Shown one piece after another: positions 15,112 to 22,473 of a DNA stretch of 64,000 nucleotides. Position 1 is the stretch's first letter, and each line of letters begins with the position of its first letter. Under the pieces are notes generated by a model. That model searched no databases and had not been told where the DNA came from. It worked only from the letters and a program-made list of their open reading frames with translations. The position numbers were made by a program, and so were the translations under genes. Source of the stretch: Corallococcus sp. NCRR (GTDB lineage Bacteria; Myxococcota; Myxococcia; Myxococcales; Myxococcaceae). The stretch is taken from NCBI RefSeq assembly GCF_026965535.1, contig NZ_CP114039.1:4526001-4590000 (forward strand), given 5' to 3'.

Positions 15112-16476
15112 ATGGCCTCTTTCCTCTACCGCGTTGCCAAAGCGCTCGGCCTCGCGCCGGGCCCAAAGGGCGGCACACAGCAACTCGTGCATGCACTGCC
15201 GCTCATCAGCTTCAGCCCGCGCCGCGGCAGCCGCGCGGTACTGCTGGCCTACGAGGAGGACGACTGGCTGCGCACCGTGGTGGACACGGTGGCCGACGCG
15301 GTGGCCACGCCCCGCTGGCGCGCATTTAAGCGCGTGCGCCCGGGCGAGAAGCGGATGGATCCGCGCTGGAAATCGCTGGACGCAGCGGAGCGTCGCAAGG
15401 CCCTGGCCGATTCCACGAAGCGCGGCGACCTCGTGGAACTGGAGGCGCACGAGGTGCTCACCCTCCTGGAGGCGCCGCACCCGCGCTTCCCCGGGCGAGA
15501 ATACCGGAAGCTCGCGCAGGTCCACGTGGACCTGGTGGGCGAGGCCTTCCTGGTGCTGGTGCGCGGCGCGGACGGCCGACCTGTGGGCTGGGAGGTGGTG
15601 CCGCCCCACTGCGTGACGATGACGCCCGTCCCTGGGCGGCCCAGCTTCTACATCGGCTACCAGCAGTACCAGGGCTGGGTGCCCGAGTCCGACGTCCTCT
15701 GGGTGAAGACGCTCGCGCCGGCGGACCCCGAGGGCCGGGGCGCCGGGCGCGGCATCGCGCTGGGGGACAAGCTCGACACCGTGGAGGCCATCGACAAGGC
15801 GACGAAGGCTACCTTCGAACGCGGCGGCATCCCCGCCGCCATCGTCGGCCTGGGCAGCAAGAACAACGACGACGGCAGCACCACGGGCGAGGCCGCCGAG
15901 GACATCCAGAAGAAGTTCAACGCGGAGTTCCGCGGGCCGCAGAACGCGGGAAAGGTGTGGTTCGCCCCCTCGGACGTGACGCTCGCCCAGGTGCAGGTGA
16001 ACTACCGCGAGTTGCAGGCGAAGGAGCTGGGGGCGAACCTGCGCGCGTACGTCCGCCAGGCCTTCAGCGTCCCGCCGGAGCTGGTGGGCGACCTGACCTC
16101 CAGCAACCGCGCGGCGTCGGAGTCGGCGAAGTACCACCTGGCGGAGTACGCGGTGGCGCCCCGGTTGGAGTTCTGGCGCTCCTGGTATCAGTTGCGCCTC
16201 GTGCCGCTGCTCGACCGGGACGTCATCCTGGACTACGAAGACCCGCGCCCGCAGGAGTGGGAACGCACCTTCCGCGCGATGACGACGCCGCCCACGGAGG
16301 GCGTCACCTGGAACGAGTGGCGCCGCTTCGCAGGCCTGCCGCCGCTGCCGGAGTTGGAAGGCAAGCGCCCCTCGCCCATGCCCGGCGCGGGTGGGGGCAA
16401 TAGCGTGGAGTCCGCTGCGGCGAACGCCACGCCCAACCCGCCGCGCGACCGCAGTGGCGAAGAGGGCCGGGTGTAA
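15112..16476 (+). CDS. Phage portal protein (HK97 family)
   Basis: 454 aa, normal for HK97-type portals. Visible features include the wing/stem pattern around VDLVGEAFLVLVRGADGRPVG, the KATFERGGIPAAIV and FGPQNAG-like region, and the conserved LRAYVRQAFSVPPELVGD, then SAKYHLAEYAVAPRLEF near the C-terminus. It forms the dodecameric ring at one capsid vertex through which DNA passes. It stands between terminase and maturation protease. Confidence 0.9.
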   Translation: MASFLYRVAKALGLAPGPKGGTQQLVHALPLISFSPRRGSRAVLLAYEEDDWLRTVVDTVADAVATPRWRAFKRVRPGEKRMDPRWKSLDAAERRKALADSTKRGDLVELEAHEVLTLLEAPHPRFPGREYRKLAQVHVDLVGEAFLVLVRGADGRPVGWEVVPPHCVTMTPVPGRPSFYIGYQQYQGWVPESDVLWVKTLAPADPEGRGAGRGIALGDKLDTVEAIDKATKATFERGGIPAAIVGLGSKNNDDGSTTGEAAEDIQKKFNAEFRGPQNAGKVWFAPSDVTLAQVQVNYRELQAKELGANLRAYVRQAFSVPPELVGDLTSSNRAASESAKYHLAEYAVAPRLEFWRSWYQLRLVPLLDRDVILDYEDPRPQEWERTFRAMTTPPTEGVTWNEWRRFAGLPPLPELEGKRPSPMPGAGGGNSVESAAANATPNPPRDRSGEEGRV

Positions 16477-16488
16477 CTCGCGAGGGGC

Positions 16489-16497
16489 GCCCCTTCT
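16489..16497 (+). promoter_or_regulatory. Start-linked GCCCCTTCT hairpin
   Basis: GCCCCTTCTTCTTGGGC precedes the ATG at 16506. It argues against the in-frame TTG at 16500 as the start. Confidence 0.65.
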
Positions 16498-16505
16498 TCT
16501 TGGGC

Positions 16506-17621
16506 ATGCGCAAGCCCACCCGCCATCAGAAGCTGCTCAGCGCCGCCACGCCCGCCGAGGGCGCGGCCAGCGCCCCCATCTTCCGCATCACCTCGCCCAA
16601 CCTCGACAGGCACCGGGACCGTGTCCTCGCCGTGAAGTCCGAGGGTGAGGGCGCGGAGGTGCGCGTTCCGCTTCTCTGGGAGCACAACAGTTGGACGCCC
16701 GCCATCGGCTTCGCGCGCTGCTACCGCGAGGGCGACGCGTGGGTGATGGCGCCCGTCTTCGACGAGGTGGACGAGCTGTCCAAGACGGTGGCCGGCAAGG
16801 TGAAGGCGGGCTCCCTCTTCACGTGCTCCATCGGCTTCTCCCCGGTGGAGGAGCCGGTGCCCAACGCCGAGGGCGGCTTCGACTATCCGATGGTGGAATT
16901 GCTCGAAGTCTCCATCGTCAACGTGCCCGCCAACGCGGACGCGGTGCGCCTGCGCTCGGCGGGTACGGGGCGGGGCCGGCCCAACCTGGGCGCCGCCCTC
17001 AAGGCGCTCGTGGCCAGCCAGGCCGCCGTGCTCGCGGTGCTGAAGGCCGAGGGTGACGCGCCAGAGGACGTGGATGAGCCCGACGAGGAGTCGCCTCCGG
17101 AAGGTGAGGACAAGGCCGTCGGCGACGAGAGTGAAGCCCCGGGCAGGCTGACGCCGCAGGGCTTTGCGGAAGGGCTGCTGGCCCACCTCCAGGCCGGCGC
17201 GCAGATGGTGGCGGACTTCCTCGCGGACGCGGATGGCCTCGTCGGCGGCGAGCACGACTTGCTGGTGTGGGTGGCGGAGGGCGCGAAGGCGAGCTTCGAC
17301 CAGAGCATCAGCGACCTGGAAGCGTACCTCTCCGGCGAGGAGGCGGAACTGCCCGCCGACGGTGAGGAGCAGGCGGCGAGCGCCTCTGACGACGAGGGCG
17401 TCGAGGCCTCCGAGGAGGACTTGGAAAACAGCGAGGAACCGGAGGACGGCGAAGCCCTGCCCGACGAGGAGGCCGCCTCCGAGGTGTCCGAAGACGAGCC
17501 CACCGAGGAAGAGGCGAAGGCCCTGCGCCTGCGCGTCCGCAAACACCTCGGCTTCTCCGTCGAAGCGGTCGCTGCCCTCACGGGTGGCGAGCTCCGCCGG
17601 TACGCCGCGCTCACCGCATAG
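16506..17621 (+). CDS. HK97-type prohead protease with acidic scaffold-like extension
   Basis: 371 aa from the ATG at 16506. The first about 150 residues carry the protease signature: NLDRHRDRVLAV, LLWEHNSWTPAIGFA with the catalytic His, LFTCSIGFSPVEE with the Ser, and LLEVSIVNVPANADAV. The remaining about 200 residues are dominated by Glu/Asp runs and predicted helix, like a fused scaffold or delta domain. The protease matures the capsid shell; the acidic part may guide assembly. Confidence 0.88.
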   Translation: MRKPTRHQKLLSAATPAEGAASAPIFRITSPNLDRHRDRVLAVKSEGEGAEVRVPLLWEHNSWTPAIGFARCYREGDAWVMAPVFDEVDELSKTVAGKVKAGSLFTCSIGFSPVEEPVPNAEGGFDYPMVELLEVSIVNVPANADAVRLRSAGTGRGRPNLGAALKALVASQAAVLAVLKAEGDAPEDVDEPDEESPPEGEDKAVGDESEAPGRLTPQGFAEGLLAHLQAGAQMVADFLADADGLVGGEHDLLVWVAEGAKASFDQSISDLEAYLSGEEAELPADGEEQAASASDDEGVEASEEDLENSEEPEDGEALPDEEAASEVSEDEPTEEEAKALRLRVRKHLGFSVEAVAALTGGELRRYAALTA

Positions 17622-17625
17622 GGCC

Positions 17626-17634
17626 GCCCCTTCT
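17626..17634 (+). promoter_or_regulatory. GCCCCTTCT element, distal form
   Basis: Four bases after the protease stop and 34 nt before the capsid ATG. No GGGC partner arm. Confidence 0.6.
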
Positions 17635-17668
17635 TCCTTTCCAACCTCTTGCAGCAACTGGAGCCGTC

Positions 17669-18934
17669 ATGCCGAACCCCGCCACGAAGCCCACGCCGAA
17701 GCCCGCCGCGCCCAACACCCCTGCCGCCCGCACGCGTACCGCGCCGCCGCCTGCGCGTACCGCCGTGGCTCCGGCGACGCCCGCCGCCCTGCCCGATGCA
17801 CTCCAGCGCGCGGTGGATGCCGCCGCGGTGAAGGCCGTCGAAGCCGGCTTCGCCTCGCGTCCCACTCCCGCCCCTGTCCAGGGCCCTGTCACCTCCGGGG
17901 CCAAGGACCTTCAGATGGACCCGCCGACGGGTTGCGAGGCCCAGGCGCGCATGGGGGTGCGCCTCAAGGCGCTGTACGTGCAGAGCGCGGAGCGGCTGAA
18001 CATCGCGCACCGGCCGGGCATCGAGAAGCTCAAGTCCTACGTCGAGCGTTGCAAGTCGGTGGGCATCTTCGCGGGCATCTTCGAGCAGGGTGGCGCGCTC
18101 TACTCGCGCGAGACGCGCTCCGAGGAAGTCATCGAATTGCTGCGTGCGGACGCCATCCTCCTGTCGGCCGGCGCGCGCACCGTTTCGGGCTACGGCGGCA
18201 AGTTCACCGTGGGCCGCATCAACCAGGGGCCGACCGTCTTCTGGGTCGGCGAGGGCCAGCCGCCGGCGAAGTCCGACATGAAGACGGGCGCGGTGGAGCT
18301 CGGTGCGCACAAGGCCATGGCCCTGGTGCCCATCTCCAACGACACGATGCGTCTGGGCAACAGCACCGCCGCCGCCGACGTCGGCCGCGAGGTGTCCCAG
18401 GCCATGGCGCTGGAGGTGGACTTGGCGGGCCTCTACGGCAAGGGCGCGAAGAAGCCCACGGGCATCTTCGAATTGGTGCCCAACGGCAACAAGGCGGCCA
18501 TCACCGGCACGACCATCGAGCAGATTCGCAACGACCTGAAGATGAAGCTCATCAAGCCCGTCACGAAGTCGAAGCTGAAGCTGGCGGGCAACCAGGCCTT
18601 CTACTTCATGGACTCGTCCAATCACCTCTACCTCTCGGAGTTGCGCGACTCCGCCGGCTACATCTTCCCGGGCCTGTCGGACTTCGAGAATCCGCGTCTC
18701 AACGGCTTCCCGGTGAAGGTGACGGAGTCGATTGCGGACCTCGGCCACATCGGCTTCGGGCTGGCTTCGCAGCTCTACTACGGCGAGGCCTCGGAGCTGG
18801 AGGCGACGGTGGGTGAGGCATCGGGCGACTTCGAGTCGGACCAGATGACGCTGCGGATGGTGTGGGAGGGTGACTGGGCCCTGCGCCACCGGCAGTCCTT
18901 CGCCTTCCTCACGGGCGCCACCTACGGCTCGTAG
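17669..18934 (+). CDS. Major capsid protein (HK97 fold)
   Basis: 421 aa. A low-complexity Pro/Ala/Lys N-terminus (about 60 residues) probably forms or precedes the cleaved segment. The fold-typical stretches follow: FGVGRI-like strand KFTVGRINQGPTVFWVGEGQ, then LVPISNDTMRLGN, MALEVDLAGLYG, PTGIF and a C-terminal GYIFPGLSDFENPRLNGFPV. The order protease then capsid is standard. No separate scaffold gene is seen, consistent with the acidic tail on the protease. Confidence 0.88.
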   Translation: MPNPATKPTPKPAAPNTPAARTRTAPPPARTAVAPATPAALPDALQRAVDAAAVKAVEAGFASRPTPAPVQGPVTSGAKDLQMDPPTGCEAQARMGVRLKALYVQSAERLNIAHRPGIEKLKSYVERCKSVGIFAGIFEQGGALYSRETRSEEVIELLRADAILLSAGARTVSGYGGKFTVGRINQGPTVFWVGEGQPPAKSDMKTGAVELGAHKAMALVPISNDTMRLGNSTAAADVGREVSQAMALEVDLAGLYGKGAKKPTGIFELVPNGNKAAITGTTIEQIRNDLKMKLIKPVTKSKLKLAGNQAFYFMDSSNHLYLSELRDSAGYIFPGLSDFENPRLNGFPVKVTESIADLGHIGFGLASQLYYGEASELEATVGEASGDFESDQMTLRMVWEGDWALRHRQSFAFLTGATYGS

Positions 18935-18942
18935 TCCGCGCC

Positions 18943-18950
18943 GCCCCTTC
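18943..18950 (+). promoter_or_regulatory. GCCCCTTC element, distal form
   Basis: Lies 8 nt after the capsid stop and 21 nt before the next ATG. Confidence 0.5.
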
Positions 18951-18971
18951 AACCCTCCTCCTGGAGACACC

Positions 18972-19406
18972 ATGCACCCGACGCGCAACGACATCGGCGC
19001 CTACATTCACGCCGCCAACCTCTCGCACGCTCCGGCGGCCAACGCCGCGGGCACGCGCAACGGCGCCGCCCTCACGTTCGGCACCTACCGCAGCCTCGTC
19101 CTCAGTGTCGCCACCGGCGCGGCGACCGGTACCCCCACGGCGGTCTCCGCCACGTACAAGCTCCAGACGAGCGCGGACGGCACCACCTGGGCGGACGCGA
19201 AGGACCGGGACGGCGATGCGGTGAGCCTCGCCGCCACCACCGCGAGCACCGCCGCGGAGCTGGACGTGGACCTCCAGGAGGTGGTGCCGGACGGACACGA
19301 CCGCATCCGCTTCGTGGAGACGGTGGCCTTCACCGGCGGCTCCACGCCGACGCTGCTGAGCGGCGCCACCGTCATCTTCGGCGGAGGCCAGACGCTTCCC
19401 GTGTAG
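18972..19406 (+). CDS. Putative capsid decoration or head protein
   Basis: 144 aa with a good Shine-Dalgarno (CTCCTGGAGAC) before the ATG. Ala/Thr-rich beta-type sequence (YRSLVLSVATGAATG, YKLQTSADGTTWADA, IRFVETVAFTGG) suggests a beta-sandwich. Its position right after the capsid gene suits a decoration protein. No specific family recognised. Confidence 0.6.
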   Translation: MHPTRNDIGAYIHAANLSHAPAANAAGTRNGAALTFGTYRSLVLSVATGAATGTPTAVSATYKLQTSADGTTWADAKDRDGDAVSLAATTASTAAELDVDLQEVVPDGHDRIRFVETVAFTGGSTPTLLSGATVIFGGGQTLPV

Positions 19407-19492
19407 CGGCGGGCACGCATTCCCCCTCCGTGCCTGCCCGGGCCGGGGTGGCCTCGTGCCGCCCCGGCCTTCTTTCTGCCCCGAGGTGCCCC

Positions 19493-20149
19493 ATGCCCGC
19501 CGTCGAGGACCTGCTCACCGCCGCCCAGTTGCCCGCCAACGTGCGCGACGCGGCCGACCCCGAGCGTCTGCCTGTACTCATCACCGCCGCGTCCCTGGCC
19601 CTGGCCGCGCACGTGGGCTACCCGCTGCACCGCCGAGTGGGTGTGGAGGAGTCTGTCGCCAGCGCGGGCGGGCGTTACCTCTGGCTGCGCTCCGGCGGCG
19701 TGCGCCAGGTGACGCGCGTCGCGGTGCGCGGCGTGGAGCTGCCCGCCACCGCCTACGCGCTGGAGTCCGTCTTCATGGGCCGCGTGGTCGCGCGCGGCGA
19801 GGCGTGGCCCTTCACCGGCACCTGGTCCCCGGGCGTGTCCTCCACGCCGCTGCACGTGGAGGACACGGGCGCCCTCGTCGTCACCTACGACGCGGGCTGG
19901 GTGACGCCCGGCCAGGCGGCCCTGGACGGCACGCTGCAGGTGGACCTGCCGGCGGATCTCCAACTGGCGGCGCAGATGGTGGTGGGCGCGCTGGTGCACG
20001 GGGACGGCGCGGAGGAGGCCGTCTCCGAGTCCATCGGCGGCACGTCCCTGACGCGCGCCACGGACGAGGACGGGCAGCTGCCCGCGGTGCCTGCCCGCGC
20101 ACGGCGCTTGGTGGCCCGGTACCGGCGCCCGCGCCAGGGGGCGGCGTAA
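19493..20149 (+). CDS. Head-tail connector (adaptor) protein
   Basis: 218 aa from the ATG at 19493. The N-terminal segment LITAASLALAAHVGYPLHRRV is typical of HK97 gp6-like adaptors, which start with helices and an aromatic-Pro motif. The C-terminus has LQLAAQMVVGALVHGDG, then a Ser/Thr region and a basic tail. The start overlaps nothing; the stop overlaps the next ATG by TAATG. Confidence 0.7.
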   Translation: MPAVEDLLTAAQLPANVRDAADPERLPVLITAASLALAAHVGYPLHRRVGVEESVASAGGRYLWLRSGGVRQVTRVAVRGVELPATAYALESVFMGRVVARGEAWPFTGTWSPGVSSTPLHVEDTGALVVTYDAGWVTPGQAALDGTLQVDLPADLQLAAQMVVGALVHGDGAEEAVSESIGGTSLTRATDEDGQLPAVPARARRLVARYRRPRQGAA

Positions 20150-20469
20150 TGCTGCTGGGCCACCGCCTCAAGCAGCGCTTCGGCCTCGCGCGCCTCCTGG
20201 GTGTCAACGACCGCGGGCAGGAAGACTTCTCCGCGCCCACCGTGCACGCCTGCCGCTACGAGGGCAGCACGAAGCGCCTCGTCACCTCCGACGGCACCGA
20301 CGCCACCTCGGAGGCCATGCTCTTCACGACGGTGAAGGTGGAGCCCGGGGACGCGCTCTGGCTGCCCGGCGATACCCCAGGCGACCTCAACACGCGGCGC
20401 CGGCCGCTGCGCATCACCCCCTGCACGGACATCCGCGGGGACACGGACCACTACGAGGTGTACGTCTGA
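20149..20469 (+). CDS. Head closure/stopper-like protein
   Basis: 106 aa, start overlapping the upstream stop by 1 base. Beta-rich small protein (HACRYEGSTKRLVTSDGTDATS, FTTVKVEPGDALWLPG), consistent with the small stopper proteins that follow the adaptor in siphoviruses. Assigned by position and size. Confidence 0.6.
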   Translation: MLLGHRLKQRFGLARLLGVNDRGQEDFSAPTVHACRYEGSTKRLVTSDGTDATSEAMLFTTVKVEPGDALWLPGDTPGDLNTRRRPLRITPCTDIRGDTDHYEVYV

Positions 20470-20873
20470 TGGGTGCCGAGCTGCGCGACGTGGAACTCCA
20501 CGTGGCCGAGGTGCTGGACGCGGCCGGCCTGGGCATCTCACGGACGTCGTCCCCGCCCACCCTCTACCGGGGGCCCTGGCCCGGCTCCGCGCCGGCCCGG
20601 ATGGTGGCGGTGCGCGAGGTGTCGGGCGACGGCCCCGAGGACTACATGGGCACCGGCCGCAGCTATCTCCAGCCGGACGTGCAGGTGCTGGCGCGCGCCC
20701 TCACGTACGCGGACGCCCAGGCCCTGGCTCGCCGGTGCTGGAGCGTGCTGCACCTGGCGGCCGTGCCCGGCTACGTCAGCTGCCGATGCGAAGGCGCGCC
20801 CGCGTACATGGGGCCGGACGACAAGCAGTGGCACCGCTTCAGCTTCACCGTCACCCTGGCGTACGCGGGCTGA
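20469..20873 (+). CDS. Tail terminator/completion-like protein
   Basis: 134 aa. ELRDVELHVAEVLDAAGLGIS at the start and YVSCRCEGAPAYMGPDDKQWHRFSFTV-type strands at the end fit the minor capsid or tail-completion proteins found at this map position. It starts 1 base into the previous stop. Confidence 0.6.
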   Translation: MGAELRDVELHVAEVLDAAGLGISRTSSPPTLYRGPWPGSAPARMVAVREVSGDGPEDYMGTGRSYLQPDVQVLARALTYADAQALARRCWSVLHLAAVPGYVSCRCEGAPAYMGPDDKQWHRFSFTVTLAYAG

Positions 20874-20885
20874 CGCGAGCTGGGC

Positions 20886-20894
20886 GCCCCTTCT
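20886..20894 (+). promoter_or_regulatory. Start-linked GCCCCTTCT element
   Basis: Precedes the ATG at 20904 by 9 nt. The partner arm is only GG here (CACCGGAC). Confidence 0.6.
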
Positions 20895-20903
20895 CACCGG
20901 ACA

Positions 20904-21343
20904 TGGCCGTCAAGGTGAAGGTGGAACTCCAGCCGCTGCTCAAGCTGCGCCAGCGTGCGCCTGACGTGCTCGCCGCGCTGGACAAGCCCATGCGCGAATT
21001 CTGCCGCCAGACACTGAGCATCTCGCAGTTGGGCGTGTCGCGCAGCGAGGTGGAGTACGACGAGAGCGGCAACGAGGTGCGCACCGGGACGCCCTTGGTG
21101 AACACGACCTTTATCGACGGTCCGGAACACCACCTCGACCGGCGCCTCTCATCCACCTGGACGGCCGGGTACGACCACCCGGCGGCAGGCGCCATTCACC
21201 AGGGGTTTCACTGGGGCGAGGAGCGCATCAGTCCGCCGCCCCTTTTCCTCAAACGGGCCTTCAAGGTCACGCGCTCCATCGGGCGTGCCGACATCAAGAA
21301 GGCCGTGCAGTCGTACCTCAAGAAGATCCTCCCTCCGAAGTGA
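20904..21343 (+). CDS. HK97 gp10-like head-tail joining protein
   Basis: 146 aa. Opens MAVKVKVELQPLLKLRQRAP and ends LFLKRAFKVTRSIGRADIKKAV with a lysine-rich tail, the usual pattern of gp10-like neck proteins where the C-terminal helix has LxxAF. Its place between the completion-like protein and the tail tube supports this. Confidence 0.6.
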
Positions 21344-21356
21344 AAGGCATTGCCTC

Positions 21357-21785
21357 ATGGCTGAACCCCAGGTCCTCTACGCCCAGAACCTCCACTTCGC
21401 CTCGACGTCCGCCGCCGTGTTGGGCCCGACGACGCTGCTCGACGGCGTCTCCGAGTGCTCCGTCTCCACGGCCATCGACAGCGTCGACGCCAACTACTAC
21501 GGCAGCGACGGCTACAAGAAGAACCTCACCACGCTCCGCGGAATCACCATCAGCGTCAGCGGCCACCGTCACCGGGGCAACGCCGCGCAGGACCTGATGG
21601 AGTCGCTCGTCGCGACGGGGGTGGTGGGCTACCTGACCATCATCCGGGACGCCGCCGCGGAGGAGGGTGAGCAGGGCCTGCGCTACGCCGTGCGCGTCAT
21701 GTCCTTCGACTCCGGCGGCCCGTCCTCCGACGTGGACAAGCTGACCGTCTCGCTCACCGGCCAGGGCGCGCCCGTCCCGGTGTAG
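21357..21785 (+). CDS. Major tail tube protein
   Basis: 142 aa from the ATG at 21357. The beta-type sequence (NLHFASTSAAVLGPTTLL, LRGITISVSGHRHRG, VDKLTVSLTGQGAPVPV) is typical of siphovirus tube subunits. It immediately precedes the chaperone pair and tape measure, the invariant order in siphophages. Confidence 0.72.
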   Translation: MAEPQVLYAQNLHFASTSAAVLGPTTLLDGVSECSVSTAIDSVDANYYGSDGYKKNLTTLRGITISVSGHRHRGNAAQDLMESLVATGVVGYLTIIRDAAAEEGEQGLRYAVRVMSFDSGGPSSDVDKLTVSLTGQGAPVPV

Positions 21786-21787
21786 TC

Positions 21788-21795
21788 GCCCCTTC
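21788..21795 (+). promoter_or_regulatory. GCCCCTTC element, distal form
   Basis: Two bases after the tail tube stop and 34 nt before the next ATG. Confidence 0.45.
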
Positions 21796-21829
21796 CTCCA
21801 TCCACACATCTCCACCGGAGAAGGCAGAC

Positions 21830-22222
21830 ATGAGCGACGTCCCGCAGTATCGCAAGCCCATCGGCACCGCCCGGAAGTTCATCAAGCGCATCGCCATTGA
21901 CGGCGCGGACTACGACCTCTGCGAGCCGTCGGCGGGCGACAAGACCCTCGTGCTGAAGTTGAGCGAGAAGGCTGGGGAGATTGACGCGAGCCGCAACCCC
22001 GTCAACGAGGACGCCGGCATCTACTTCCTGGCCCGCGTCGCCATCGCCTGCCTGTACCACCCGGGCGGCCGGCGCCGTGTCTTCGACCTGGCCAACCAGG
22101 AGGACCTCGAAGCGGTGAAGCTGGAGCCCTGGTTGATGGAACACGCCAAGGACTTCACCTCCGGCTTCGGTGGCAAGACGGTGGAGGAGGAGAAGGGAAA
22201 CTCCGAAGCCACCCCGAGTTGA
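21830..22222 (+). CDS. Tail assembly chaperone, zero-frame product (G-like)
   Basis: 130 aa with GGAGAAGG before the ATG. A small mixed alpha/beta protein (GTARKFIKRIAIDGADYDLCEP, FDLANQEDLEAVKLEPWLM). Near its end the heptamer GGGAAAC (22195-22201) is in the phase that allows a -1 slip into the downstream frame. The order tube, chaperone pair, tape measure is that of lambda G and GT. Confidence 0.8.
   Translation: MSDVPQYRKPIGTARKFIKRIAIDGADYDLCEPSAGDKTLVLKLSEKAGEIDASRNPVNEDAGIYFLARVAIACLYHPGGRRRVFDLANQEDLEAVKLEPWLMEHAKDFTSGFGGKTVEEEKGNSEATPS
22195..22201 (+). promoter_or_regulatory. -1 programmed ribosomal frameshift site GGGAAAC
   Basis: The codons are AAG GGA AAC, so G GGA AAC fits X-XXY-YYZ. 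After a -1 slip the frame runs GGG AAA CTC and stays open through the ATG at 22222 into the next ORF. Confidence 0.82.
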
Positions 22223-22449
22223 TGGCCATCTACGGGGTGGCGACGATGATGCACTGCTCGCCCGATGAGGTGCGCTCTTGGCCCTGGTCCGACGTCGTGC
22301 GCCTGATGGCATACAACGCGCTGGCGCGTGAGGAGTTTGACCGGCGCGTCCAGCGGAACCCCGCTGCGTCCCACCACGCGTCCACGAACGGCCCCAGCAC
22401 CACCACCACCGTCTACCGCTTCGGCTCGTCGGTCGCGCCGAAGAGGTAG
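22222..22449 (+). CDS. Tail assembly chaperone, frameshift extension (T-like)
   Basis: 75 aa if started at the ATG 22222 (TGATG overlap), but its main product is probably the fusion with the preceding gene made by the -1 frameshift at 22195-22201. It reads MAIYGVATMMHCSPDEVRSWPWSDVVRLMAYN. The fusion would be about 215 aa. It precedes the tape measure gene, as the T part does in lambda. Confidence 0.8.
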   Translation: MAIYGVATMMHCSPDEVRSWPWSDVVRLMAYNALAREEFDRRVQRNPAASHHASTNGPSTTTTVYRFGSSVAPKR

Positions 22450-22473
22450 GCCGCAGTCCCTCTTGGAGTCGCC

